Shown here: in pieces, positions 10,790 through 21,408 of the stretch
Position numbering within the stretch: the first letter of the stretch is position 1
How the letters are laid out: every line of letters begins with the position of its first letter
The notes under the pieces: model-generated
What the model saw: only the letters and a program-made list of their open reading frames with translations
Database searches by the model: none
What the model was told of the DNA's origin: nothing
Translations under genes and position numbers: made by a program
Assembly (NCBI GenBank): GCA_028386065.3
Contig: JAKUCV010005671.1
Coordinates: 103,649-167,648, forward strand
Direction: 5' to 3'
Length of the DNA stretch: 64,000 bases
Source: Turnera subulata
Lineage: Eukaryota; Streptophyta; Magnoliopsida; Malpighiales; Passifloraceae

Positions 10790-12860
10790 TGATGTCGTCT
10801 ATCCGCAACGGGTTCCTGCAAGTGCACAGGGTTGTTGTAGTACTTATCAAGGTCGCATCCACAGGGACTGGGTTGAGTCTGTTACCCTTCAAATTAGACA
10901 AATTAGGCTGGAAATGAATAATAAGAGGTAATTTTCGGGTGTATGCTAATTGAAATATAAACTAAGCAATGAAATTAAACTAACAACAGAATTGAAATAG
11001 GAAGAGATCAGATTGAGAGAAGTCTTAGGCATCCGGCGTTCACATGTCCTCTTTTATGCCTTAAATTGCTCAACAGCCTCAGGCACAGGCTGAGCCTGTG
11101 GGTGAGGCTGTATCTAATAAAATGTCTTGAAGGGGCTCCCAACCTAGTGTACTATCAACGGCTTACGATCTTATTGATAGTTCCCTAAGCTTCCATCTAC
11201 CCCTTGTCACTAGAATAGATGTTCACTTAAGGGTGAAGTTTAGTGTTGGTGCTAAATACCCACAGTCTCTCCATATCCTCTTTCGAACGGCTAGGGGGTG
11301 AAGGCTGACTTATTGTTGGTCTAGCACTCCTGGCTTCTCCTTTCGGTCCTTCACCAGGCTACTACTTAGGAATTTTGTTATCTTCTTAACCATGTTGTCA
11401 CAGACTGAGGCTGTACTAGGCACAAGCTGAGGCTGTGCTGTACAGGCTGAGGCTGTTGACAGCAAAAGAGTCAATTAATAGAATCAGTTCTTGCAGGCGC
11501 TCTCAACCTATACTGCACCCATTTGCTTTCGCTCATAGGTGCCTCCCATGGTTCTCACATTCCTAATGCTCTCGCATCGGTCAAACACAGGGGATTAAGG
11601 TTGGTGTTGAGGTTAGTTCCTCAATTAGTTTCTAACTCCTGTCAAAAGCTAAAAACTAAGGGTTGGTTGTTGTTGTTCCAGTAGCTATGGTTTCTCCTTT
11701 CGGTCCTTCACCTAGCTACCTGTAATCATGCGAGGGTTTGGCCAGAACTCAGACATGTATCAAGTACGCAACAACCAAAACAAGAAAACGGGATAAGAAT
11801 ATGAAAAGAGCAATTTATTACATAAAAACCAGAGACATGTTGCACCCCTTCAACCTAAGAGGGGTTGTTTAATTCATACCCAGAAATACAAGAACTACAA
11901 AAACAAATAAAAGCATTGGGTTAGGAACAACTTGGAGGCTAGGGGCAACACGATTTCTGCAGCAAATGCTGCAGAATCGTATGCCCCTTGAAACTAGATT
12001 TTTGCCTCTGTTCCAAAACTTCTACCAATCTCTGGGTGTTTTTGATCGATGGGTTATTCCCTAGATTCATGGGATTGTCGTCACTTCTCCCCTTCTTCTT
12101 TTGTAGGTGCAGCTCCCCTATTCTTCTTCCTCCCAACTTGCTAGAAGGTATGGGGGTTTGGGCAGGTTGGTTCGTCAGCCTTCCAGCGTGTGTGTCAGGA
12201 TAGGCGTGATGGGCAGCAAGTTGATTGGTGGATTCTCTCTGAGTGGCATGTGCCTATCCCTTTTCCTCTGGAAAGTGCTCTGGGAACGTCAGGAGAATGT
12301 TTGTTTATGTTAGTGGAGCAAGTGGTGCAAGTGGTGTATTTTTATATTTCTCTTGTAATTTCTGGGTTTTGCAGGACACATAAGCTGAGCCTGTGCATGG
12401 TCTATTTGCAGTCCTCATTCGACTTCCTTCTCCAATCGATTTCAGCCTCTTCTGTAGATGATGAAACATCATAAGTTCTCTTTGGATAGAGGCGAGGGCT
12501 GTGAGTTTCAGTGGAAATCCTGTGATTTGAAGATGGTTTGCCGCCCCCAATTGAAATTTCAGTGAACAACAGCCTCAGGGACAGGCTCAAGGGTTCTGCA
12601 ATAGGCTCAGGCTGTGGTCCGAAACAGGCTCATGCTGTGATCCGAAACAGGCTCATGTTGTAACTGAGGCTGTTTCTTCAAATGCAATGAAATCCTCCCG
12701 AATTGGTCGAAATGCACCTGAAATCACTAATCATGCAGTAAGGGGTGGAATTATTGGAAATATGATGAAATAGTGCATAGGGAGGCGTATGATCATAATG
12801 AAATATGAGCAATTTATCTCTAAAATCATGTCTAAAACTATGCATATTTCACACTCATCA
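10790..12860 (-). repeat. LTR of the nested element (5' LTR in its own orientation)
   Basis: This copy is 2071 bp, bounded by TGATG and CATCA, and aligns end to end with 6616-8791. Most differences are single bases plus a few deletions. It holds the same AGGCTGAGGCTGT-type words, though fewer in the stretch around 12380. Confidence 0.9.
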
Positions 12861-12865
12861 ACTGT

Positions 12866-15432
12866 GGTCAGTTTCGCCTGATTAGCCTTTGTAATGTGGT
12901 TTTTAAACTTATTACGAAGACAATTGCTAACATGTTGAAACTTATTCTTCCGGATTTAATTGGAGATGAGCAAAGTGCTTTTGTACCAGGAAGGTGAATA
13001 ACTGACAATGCTCTTATTGCCTTCGAATCCTTCCACTACATGAAGAGGAGTTGCTCTAGTAAGAGGGGTTTTATGGGTATCAAACTGGATATGAGCAAAG
13101 CATATGACCGGGTTGAATGGAATTTTCTTGAGGGTGTCCTATCCAGAATCGGTTTTAGTGATCTTTGGGTGGACCTGATCTTGAGGTATGTTCGTTCAGT
13201 GTCTTACTCTCTCATGATTAATCGGTGCCCACAACAGACTTTCTTTCCCACGAGAGGTATAAGGCAGGGTGATCCTCTTTCGCCTTACCTTTTTCTCTTT
13301 TGTGCGGAGGGCTTGTCGGCATTGATTAACAAGGCGAGTGCTGAAGGTCGAATACATGGAGTGCAGGTTTGTCGGGGTACCCCAACTATTATTCATCTAT
13401 TTTTTGCTGATGAAAACATTCTTTTTGCCAGGGCAATCGTCCCGGAAGCTAGAGTGATTGCCTCTCTCTTGATGCAGTATGAATTGGCCTCTTGCCAGAA
13501 GGTTAACTTAGAGAAGTCAGAAGTGTTCTTTAGCCGAAATGTACCTGAACAGTCAATACTTTGTATCCAAGGGGATCTAGGAGTTAAGGCAGTTGACACT
13601 TTTGAGAAGTATCTGGGGTTACCTGTGATGGTGGGGAGGTCAAAGAAGCGGGTCTTTGCATGTGTTAGGGACAGGATTCTCAAGAAAATGGGTCAATGGA
13701 AGGAAAGATATTTATCTGATGCTGGCTGTGAACTTTTTATAAAAGCAGTTGTCCAAGCAGTTCCTAACAATGTTATGAGTTGTTTCCTTTTACCGGCTTA
13801 CATATGTGATGAAATCGAAGTTCTTATCTGGAAATTTTTGTGGGGACAACGGGATGGCAAACGCAAGATTCATTGGCTCTCGTGGGATAAGCTTTGCAGG
13901 AGGAAATCAGTGGGGGGGGGGGGGGGGAGGGGGCTGGGCTTTCGTTCTTTGGATGCTTTTAACTTGGTTTTTCTAGCCAAGCAAGGGTGGAGGCTACTTT
14001 CCAACGAACACAGTTTATTGGCGCGTATACTTAAAGCCTGATATTTCCCTTGAACATCTTTTATGAAGGCTTCTCTCGGCCATAACCCCAGTTATACTTG
14101 GAGAAGCATTATGAAGGCTCGTTCGGTTCTTGAGTAGGGGGTGCACTGGTTGATTGGAGATGGAAGGCAGACTCGCATATGGGGCGATCAATGGTTGCCA
14201 CGGGATGGAGATGGTTATGTGAGGTCCTCGGTATCTACCCTTACACAAGAGGCCACTGTCAGCTCTCTCATTCGGGCAGACATGACAGAGTGGGACTATG
14301 AGCTTATCGATTCAATTTTTGACCAGGAAAAAGCATAGTTGATTAAAAGCATTCCTTTATATGGTCAATCCATTGATGATAATCCCTATTGGTTTCTTAG
14401 CCCGTCGGGACAGTACACGGTCAAGAGTGGTTACTCGGTATCCCTGTCAATGCTCTATCCTCAATCCGCGACCTCTCAGCCCTTGATCCCTGATTGTTCT
14501 ACCTCCTAGTGGAAAAGTCTTTGGTCTTTTAATATTCCCCCTAAGGTCCGGTCATTTGCACGGAAGATATGCACTAACATTCTCCCTGTCCGGACTAATG
14601 TGGCGGCCCAATTACATACAGTGGATACGACATGTCCTAGGTGCAATGCTCCTGGGGAATCCATCCTCCACCTGTTACGGGACTATCCTTGGTCCCAAGA
14701 GATTTGGCAGCAACGTAATTTTCCTGTGGATATTTGCGCTATTTCAGCTGAGCATGCTCATAATTGGTTGAAGGTATTTCATCGGTGCTTAGTGCCCAAG
14801 AATTAGAGCAGATCATCACTCAATGCTGGCTTATTTGGAAGAGCAGAAACATGTTGATCTTTCAGCAGGTTTAAGAGACTCCAAACCAGGTGGCATTGGC
14901 AGCGTCACATTTTCTTGCTGAGTATATGGATGCCAATTCTTGTTCCCAGGAAGTTCGTTGTGCTGTGAGAGCAGATCGGTGGTAGCTCCCTCCTCCACAA
15001 GTCCTCAAGTTAAACACTGATGTTGCAATACATCCGTCTACTGGTTCGGTGTTTGGGGCAGTCATTCGGGATTGGAATGGTTTGGTGTTGGCAATGGCGA
15101 TAAAACATGTACCGGCAACGCTATCTCCGGTAGTGGGTGAAGCTTCTGCGGCTCGCTTTGGTTTAAGCTTGGCACTTGAAATGCAACTTTCACGAATCAT
15201 ACTTGAGATGGATTCACAGGTGGTAATACATGCACTTCAGGCTCAATCCCCTCTTAACACTCCTTTAGGTCGTGTTATTGGCGACATTTCATCTTTAGCT
15301 AGTCTTTTTGATTCTTTTCAATTTCAGTTTATTCCAAGATTATGTAATAAGATGGTCCATAAACTATGTCATCTTGATTGTTTGCATGCGTTGAACGCTT
15401 TTGGTTTTCAAAGTTTCCTAGTGCTGTGCTAG
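12866..15432 (+). pseudogene. LINE 1 ORF2, C-terminal half: reverse transcriptase, zf-RVT, RNase H
   Basis: The frame resumes with [15 protein letters not shown], contains a TGA at about 12997 just after FVPGR, and then runs open from 13040 to 14041 through [13 protein letters not shown] and [13 protein letters not shown]. The catalytic box reads FADE rather than FADD, so one metal-binding aspartate is changed. A 16-G run at 13912-13927 adds a glycine insertion. Further stops (14039, 14051, about 14135) and a frame change precede the zf-RVT region (CPRCNAPGESILHLL, about 14630) and the RNase H domain (15010-15432, starting NTDVAIHPSTGSVFGAVIRDW and keeping EMDS). It is the copying enzyme of the element, now inactive. 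Confidence 0.85.
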
Positions 15433-15506
15433 AACTCTCTACTGCTGATGTAACCTCTATTCATCTTGAATAAAATTTACACACAGTGTTTTCCCTCAAG
15501 AAAAAA

Positions 15507-15523
15507 AGTATAGTAAAATCAAT
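15507..15523. repeat. Target-site duplication of LINE 1, right copy
   Basis: AGTATAGTAAAATCAAT follows the A tail of the LINE and matches 3171-3187 with one difference. Sequence after it continues the dispersed repeat interrupted by the LINE. Confidence 0.85.
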
Positions 15524-16106
15524 CTTACCAAAAGGTAAAAATATTGGTAAAATTGACATTCACAATAATTATTCATAACAATAATATTATTTTCAATTTT
15601 GAGAATGTTATATTGTGCGAATAAATTCTTTTTATATGCTTCATCTTTTATATAGATTTTAAATTATTTATATTTAATAATTTTTCCCTAAATAAATTAT
15701 TTTAGTACCTTTTTTTTTTAGAAACACTTAGTACCTTTATATAACATCTATCTTTTTTTATTTAGAGCATATGTGAACCAAATTTTCTACATTTATTTAT
15801 TTATGAAACATAATGTCACGTTGCAACTTAATATAATTTGGTAGTTCTTCCATTTTTTTTTCCTAATTCCATTTTGATCTTTTATTTTAATACTTATCCT
15901 AATGTTTTTTTATATAAATATTAGTTTTTTTAAGAATAAGTATCATGTTAACCAATGACTGTTTCTAATTGAATAGTCGGGATTCATGTGTGGGTTTTTT
16001 TTTTTTTTTTAGCTCTGGTTGAAATTACAAATAAGGACACATATATGGTGAAGGTGAGTAGGGCACTCGCATATTGTTCAGTGAGCCGTCTCCGATAATA
16101 AAACAA
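15524..16106. other. AT-rich intergenic sequence upstream of eIF3h
   Basis: No gene is visible. The first 70 bases continue the interrupted dispersed repeat. At 15702-15738 a T-rich 15-bp insert is bracketed by direct repeats of TTAGTACCTTT, which looks like a minute retroposition scar. Confidence 0.4.
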
Positions 16107-16195
16107 CATAAGGGTTTAAAGGCAGAGGCAGCACCGCCAAAATCTTCGCCGACCTCTCTCAGCTCCAGTGCGCCACCGTAGAACCACCACCAACG
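16107..16195 (+). promoter_or_regulatory. Promoter-proximal / 5' UTR region of eIF3h with telo-box-like word
   Basis: AAGGGTTTAA at 16110-16119 is close to the telo-box (AAACCCTA read on the other strand), which is typical of plant genes for translation machinery. The following GC-richer stretch with CT words leads to the start codon at 16196. The transcription start is not determined. Confidence 0.45.
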
Positions 16196-19100
16196 ATGGC
16201 TAACCCTAGCTGTACGTATATTTCCTAACCTATATTACAGTTTCATAACTTAAAAAAAAGTTGTATTTTCACTGATGCTTTGATTTTGTGGTTTCGTTGC
16301 TGTTTTGCAGCAGCAGCAGCAGTAGCGGCGGCGGCGGCGGCGGCGCCGAGGTCGTTCCTTCAGGTGGCAGCCACCGAGGAGCAAGTCGCTCCTCCACTCC
16401 GTGTCGTTCAGATCGAAGGACTTGTACTACTCCCTCCCTCCCTCTTGTTTGCTCCTTCGATCTATCGATTTTGTTTTTTTTTTTTGTTTTCTCCTTACGT
16501 TATTTTTGAAATAGAACTGAATTTGAAAGTACAATAGGGTTTTATAACTTCTATCCCCGGAGTGTCGGGCTATTTTTTATTGTTTATATTTTTTGGGGGT
16601 TTTATTAGGTTGTGTTGAAGATAATCAAGCACTGCAAGGAGTTTGCGCCATCTCTGGTCACTGGGCAGCTTCTTGGGCTGGATGTTGGTAGCGTGCTTGA
16701 GGTCACCAATTGCTTCCCTTTCCCGGTAAGCGTGGGTTGAGTTCCCGATGTTGAATTATTCCTCTCTTGGATTTGTTTTTTTGTTTGCGTTGTATCTTTT
16801 TTTTGTAATCTCATGTTGTTCTTGCAGATTCGGGAGGATGATGAAGAGATTGAAGCTGATGGCGCCAATTATCAGCTTGAAATGATGAGGTGCTTGAGAG
16901 AGGTCAATGTTGACAATAACACTGTTGGATGGTGAGTTTTACCCTATGCATTGATGATTTTATCAAGAATTCCTGTATATGTTTTAAAAGAAATTTTCAT
17001 TCCTGTTCGAGCAAAGGCTTGTTTTGCCAGTATCTATGAAGGAACCAACATTCATACTATGACAATAACAACAGTCTTGATTGTTATGTCAATTGAATAC
17101 CATTAGAGTTTTTCGACTATGCTGGAGTTCTTGTTTTCGTGGAATCATGTTTTACCCACCTATTATGAATTGTACGTTGGAATTGCTAGAGCATGTATTT
17201 GAAATATTTGTTTTGATATTGTCTCTGTTGGTATCATGTTTCTTGTTCTTTTTTCAAGTTTTAAAAACTTTTAGGATCTGTTACTATAATTTCTCAAAAA
17301 ACGTTGGACTAGATTTTCTTTCTTCTCTCCATAGAGCTGAGATATTGATAGCTTCCGTGACAATGTTACCGCTGTAAAAGGGTAGTCTCTTTAGAACTCT
17401 ACATAGAAATGTGTTTGATCCTGTACGTGATGTTTTCTTATAATTGCTATTACGTATCCTTCACTCTTTTTTCTTCTCAATTTCAGGTATCAATCAATGC
17501 TATTAGGTTGCTTTCAGACTGCAGAATTGATTGAGACCTTTATGAACTACCAGGTATCTTTTCTATTTCGTTTTGGTCTATTTGTTTCATTTGTATAGTT
17601 TCTTACCGTGCTTTCTGCATCTTAGTTCATCTCTCTTTGTCTGTTTTTCTGGAAATAACCTAAATACCAGAGTGAGAGTGAGGGAACTTGTCGCTATTTG
17701 ATTGATAATGTTGTGATTGGGTGCATAATTTATCTTCATTTTATCGTCTTTCGGAGAATAGTTTTGAGTGTTTAGAAATAACTTTTAAGCAGATAAAATA
17801 TTTGCTGTGCTCTTGCTAGCAATTACACCTGATAACTTGGGGAGGGAAACTTGATGAAGTCATAGTTTGAGCTCTAGGAAACAATATAGGTATGGGGGGA
17901 ACTTTGGCTTCCGTATACCATCAACATGGTTGTTCAATAATGTGCAAGGAATGGTACATAAATTTGTTCCTTGTAGTTCTGGAAATTTGTTCCTTGTAAT
18001 TTCTGTTTGAATTATGGATCTGATGGGTTGTTTCATTGAAGCTTGAAACATGAGTAATGGTTGATGTTAGGAACAAGATCTTTTGCATTCTCTTGGACAT
18101 ATTGATGTTTTTCAATTAGTGCTGCTCCCGCCTCACCGTTGCACAGATGCATTCAGATAAACTTATTGAGAAATCCAGTCGCAAGTGTCTGTTGGAGTTA
18201 AGGTGTCCGCTACTGAATGAAGTTAATAATTTGTTTATCATCCAATTCTATCCACACAGAGTAAATGGCCATACAACCTTTTATTATTGCATCATCAGCT
18301 GAGAAGTTGAAGTACACATGAAATTCATAGTGTGCATATATGCTTACACTTTAGCTAACTACATATATTTCTAAGGAAGCTGGCTTATGTTATTTTTTTT
18401 CTATATGCATTCACGTGCTATCTTTCCCAGAACTGATACTTATCTGTTGCGTTCCTCAAGTTGGGATCATTTTCTATTTTAGGGGTTATAATATGGGTTA
18501 TTATCTCAGGAAAATATCAGAAGATGTGTTTGCATAATATATGATCCTTCAAGATCCAATCAAGGTGTCTTAGCTCTCAAGGCCTTGAAGTTGTGCGATT
18601 CTTTCATGGAACTGTACCGCAATAACAATTTTACTGGAGAGAAGTAAAGATATTTTCTTTGACTACATGGGCATTTGGATCTGAGCTATTTAACTGTGTT
18701 ATATTCTAATGTTTCTTTTGTTCCAAATAGGTTGAGGGAGAAAAACTTATCATGGGTGGATATTTTTGAGGAAATTCCTGTAAGTTTCTGAAATTTTCCT
18801 AATTCTTTGTGGGCCAAGATGAATAATTTGTCTGTCTTCATAGATAGAGATGCCAAGTTATGTTTTGATCTTACAAGTAGACATATATTCTATTTCTAAT
18901 GCATAGATATATATGCTTTCAGATCAAGGTCTCAAATTCTGCACTTATCAGTGCCTTCATGACTGGGCTTGAAGCTGATACACCAGTTACCCAGGTAAAA
19001 TATTGATTTTTCTGACAGGGAATTTTGTAAGTGATCTTTATGTGCCTAATTTTTTTTTTTTCTTTCTCTGTTTTTCTGTGTTAGTGTGATTATGACCGAT

Positions 19101-20380
19101 TGCAACTGTCAACCAGTCCATATTTGGAGAGAAATGTGGAATTTTTGATTGAATGCATGGATGACTTACAAGTTGAACAACAGAGGGTCTGTTTTCTCTT
19201 TTTTTTTAATTGATATTGGTGGGGTAAGTGGTTCCTTATAATTAATTATTTGACAACGGGCTTCTTTTGCAGCTCCAATATCATTACCGCAACCTATCAC
19301 GTCAGCAAGCTCAGCAGCAAGCATGGCTTCAGAAGAGAAGGTGGGGTGTTGGTTTTAAGACTTTATTTCGTTGTGCCTAATTTCCTTTCTTATAGTGCGT
19401 AATAATTTTGTTTTGCTGTTTGTTTAAAAGTTTTTATTTCTATGAAAAAGAGATTATCCCACATGAAATCAAATTGTTTTTTCTAGTGTTTTATCAAGGC
19501 TGTATTCATATGTATTTCTGATATTACATATGAAATGTAATCTAAAAAGAATCAGCTAAATTGAGACAGGGTATCAACTCCATCTGTGTAGTTTAATTTG
19601 GGGCAGAGTTCCTCTTGTCTCAAATCAGTGTGTAATCGTGTAAAGCATGAAGATAGTTCAACTGGAGGCAGTTTACATCTTCATGTATACATGAATGTTT
19701 TGGAAGCAAAACTCCATACAGATCCTTCATAAATTGCCTGCAAAATAACAATTTTATCCCAGTGGAAATTGCTTAGTGGAGTCTCTGGTTCTTCTGAAGC
19801 TCTTGAAGCATGTTATTGCTGCTATTAGTTGGTCGGGATTAGTTCTCCAGTGTCCTTTCATCTATATATTATTTTTTATTGGACTTTATATCTTCATTTT
19901 GATCCTATTGGCTTTTGTAGGGCTGAGAATATTGCACGAAAGAATGCTGGAGAAGAGCCCTTGCCTGAAGAGGATCCTTCAAACCCAATCTTCAAGCCTC
20001 TTCTTGAACCATCACGATTGGATAGTTTTCTCATAACCAATCAGATTGCAAACTACTGCAACCAGATCAATGCGTATGTCGCTGGAAAATGTTTTACTGG
20101 TTTTCCTTGTTACTTTTCTTTCCTATCTTTGTTAGGTTTAAGACGTATTGCTCAGGCATCAGGTTTCTCACACTTCCCACCTCTAAGGGCGGAATAAGAA
20201 GTTCCTGATTTTATTTTTATTCTTTTAAGTTATTGATGTCTGCTCTCTTGGTCACCTTTCTCTACTATTTAGACCCATTGACATACGTTCATATTTGATT
20301 ATTTGCACTTCAAATATTGCAGGGTTGCTGGCCAGAGCTTCAGCCGGTTATACTTGACAAAGGCATTGCATGACAATTGA
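16196..20380 (+). CDS. TIF3H1: Eukaryotic translation initiation factor 3 subunit h (eIF3h)
   Basis: Twelve coding exons by eye: 16196-16211, 16311-16423, 16609-16725, 16828-16931, 17487-17553, 18510-18643, 18731-18779, 18923-18994, 19085-19186, 19273-19340, 19921-20073, 20323-20380. All introns are GT-AG and phases agree, giving 350 residues. An alanine-rich N-terminus encoded by a CAG/GCG repeat precedes the MPN domain (about residues 35-170, beginning VVQIEGL and including [10 protein letters not shown] and [16 protein letters not shown]). The glutamine-rich [12 protein letters not shown] segment and the ending [10 protein letters not shown] are characteristic. The MPN domain lacks the JAMM metal ligands, so it is structural. 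In plants eIF3h supports reinitiation after upstream ORFs. It acts in the cytosol within the eIF3 complex. Confidence 0.95.
16308..16345 (+). repeat. CAG/GCG microsatellite at the eIF3h exon 2 acceptor
   Basis: Four to five CAG units directly after the splice acceptor are followed by seven GCG units, coding for an alanine stretch. Several in-phase AGs in a row make tandem (NAGNAG) acceptors possible, each shift removing one alanine. Confidence 0.8.
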
Positions 20381-20620
20381 ACTTGTGTCTGGTACTTGGT
20401 AGAAAAAAATATTGTTGTGTTGATGGAGAAGGGGATGATGTACTTTTGAGGACGCTGTCCCGTTTACAAAATGAAAGATTTTGATCAAGAAAGCACTATC
20501 TGCATAGCAGCAAATCGTGCTGGGAAATGATTTTGTAATTTTGCGTCGTACCTCTCTTTGTTTTTGTTATTCAGTTTTAAAGCATGTTCTAGTATAATGG
20601 AATGACTTTTAGTTCTTGAG
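20381..20620 (+). other. Likely 3' UTR of eIF3h
   Basis: T/G-rich sequence with weak A-rich near-upstream words follows the TGA at 20378. No canonical AATAAA is seen, and the cleavage site cannot be fixed. Confidence 0.4.
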
Positions 20621-21095
20621 AATGAGCAGTAGGAATGGAATTCTGATGTGCTCTTTCCATCACGAAGTCTTCTTAGGCTTCTTGGCGTATGCCAAATTAG
20701 TTCATTATTTTTTTTATGAATTGATACTAGAAAGTCTAATGCTCGTTTATGCTATAATATCCCCATTTGTTGATCTCGCCTTTGATCCCCTGCGCGTTGG
20801 AGGTGTAAAAGCCTAATTGTTGAAGTTGCACGCATTGGGATCTGACCTGAAGTCCAAAGAACTCAATTCTATGATATTTTGCCTGCTTAAAAATACAGAA
20901 ATATAGGGTTTGAGGTTTCAGTCTCGGGAGGCGATATTTGCAGTGTTAACCGCACTCCTTTTTTTAGTGTTTTGATGTGCATGACTAATTTATTCTGATC
21001 TGTTCTTTAATTTACTTGTATGGTAATTATACCCCTTAAGCATTTAAGGCACACTGGCAAAAAGTTTATTGGACAGGAGGAATTTTTTCGGGTGG
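20621..21095. other. Intergenic, nothing recognised
   Basis: The 66-codon frame at 20616 has no domain and no supporting exons. Confidence 0.35.
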
Positions 21096-21408
21096 ATTAG
21101 GTGGAATTCAAGACCCTAATAAATATAAAAAATAATTTTACTTTATTAAAACACAATATATGGGAATAAACCCGAGTTTTGTTTTTTTTATTAATGTTTA
21201 ATACGAGAGAAGCCTAATAGGATTATGTTTAATATATATATATATAATAGATTTCAAGAAATTCTAAAACAATCATAATCCTCCTATTAGGCTTCTCTCG
21301 TATTAAACATTAATAAAAAAAACAAAACTCGGGTTTATTCCCATATATTGTGTTTTAATAAAGTAAAATTATTTTTTATATTTATTAGGGTCTTGAATTC
21401 CACCTAAT
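21096..21408. mobile_element. Foldback MITE with perfect long inverted arms
   Basis: Bases 21096 to about 21213 are the exact reverse complement of about 21291 to 21408 (ATTAGGTGGAATTCAAG at one end, CTTGAATTCCACCTAAT at the other). Pairing continues, with a three-base offset, to a TA-rich loop around 21235-21270. The 313-bp element has no coding capacity. A TA next to GGTGGAATTC at both ends would fit a Tc1/Stowaway-type TA duplication, but the family is not certain. A transcript would fold into one long hairpin. Confidence 0.75.

Larger units (their letters stand above)
6616..12860 (-). mobile_element. Non-autonomous LTR retrotransposon (LARD-like, Athila/Tat-type primer site)
   Basis: Two long direct repeats (6616-8791 and 10790-12860), each starting TGATG and ending CATCA, enclose about 2.0 kb with no gag or pol frame. 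The primer site next to the right LTR is complementary to the 3' end of plant tRNA-Asp, and the purine tract lies next to the left LTR, so the element points to the - strand. The 5-bp ACTGT duplication proves integration into LINE 1. At about 6.2 kb with 2.1-kb LTRs it resembles the large derivative elements that rely on enzymes of an Athila/Tat relative; that dependence is inference. Confidence 0.88.
3188..15506 (+). mobile_element. Full-length L1-type LINE, decayed, interrupted by an LTR element
   Basis: The element runs from a pyrimidine-rich 5' leader through ORF1 (DUF4283 plus zinc knuckle) and ORF2 (endonuclease, reverse transcriptase, zf-RVT, RNase H) to a short A tail at 15500-15507. 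It is flanked by a 17-bp duplication. Subtracting the nested LTR element (6616-12860 plus 5 bp) leaves about 6.07 kb, normal for a full-length plant L1. Stop codons, frameshifts and a catalytic change in the reverse transcriptase show that it is dead. It inserted first; the LTR element came later. Confidence 0.9.
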
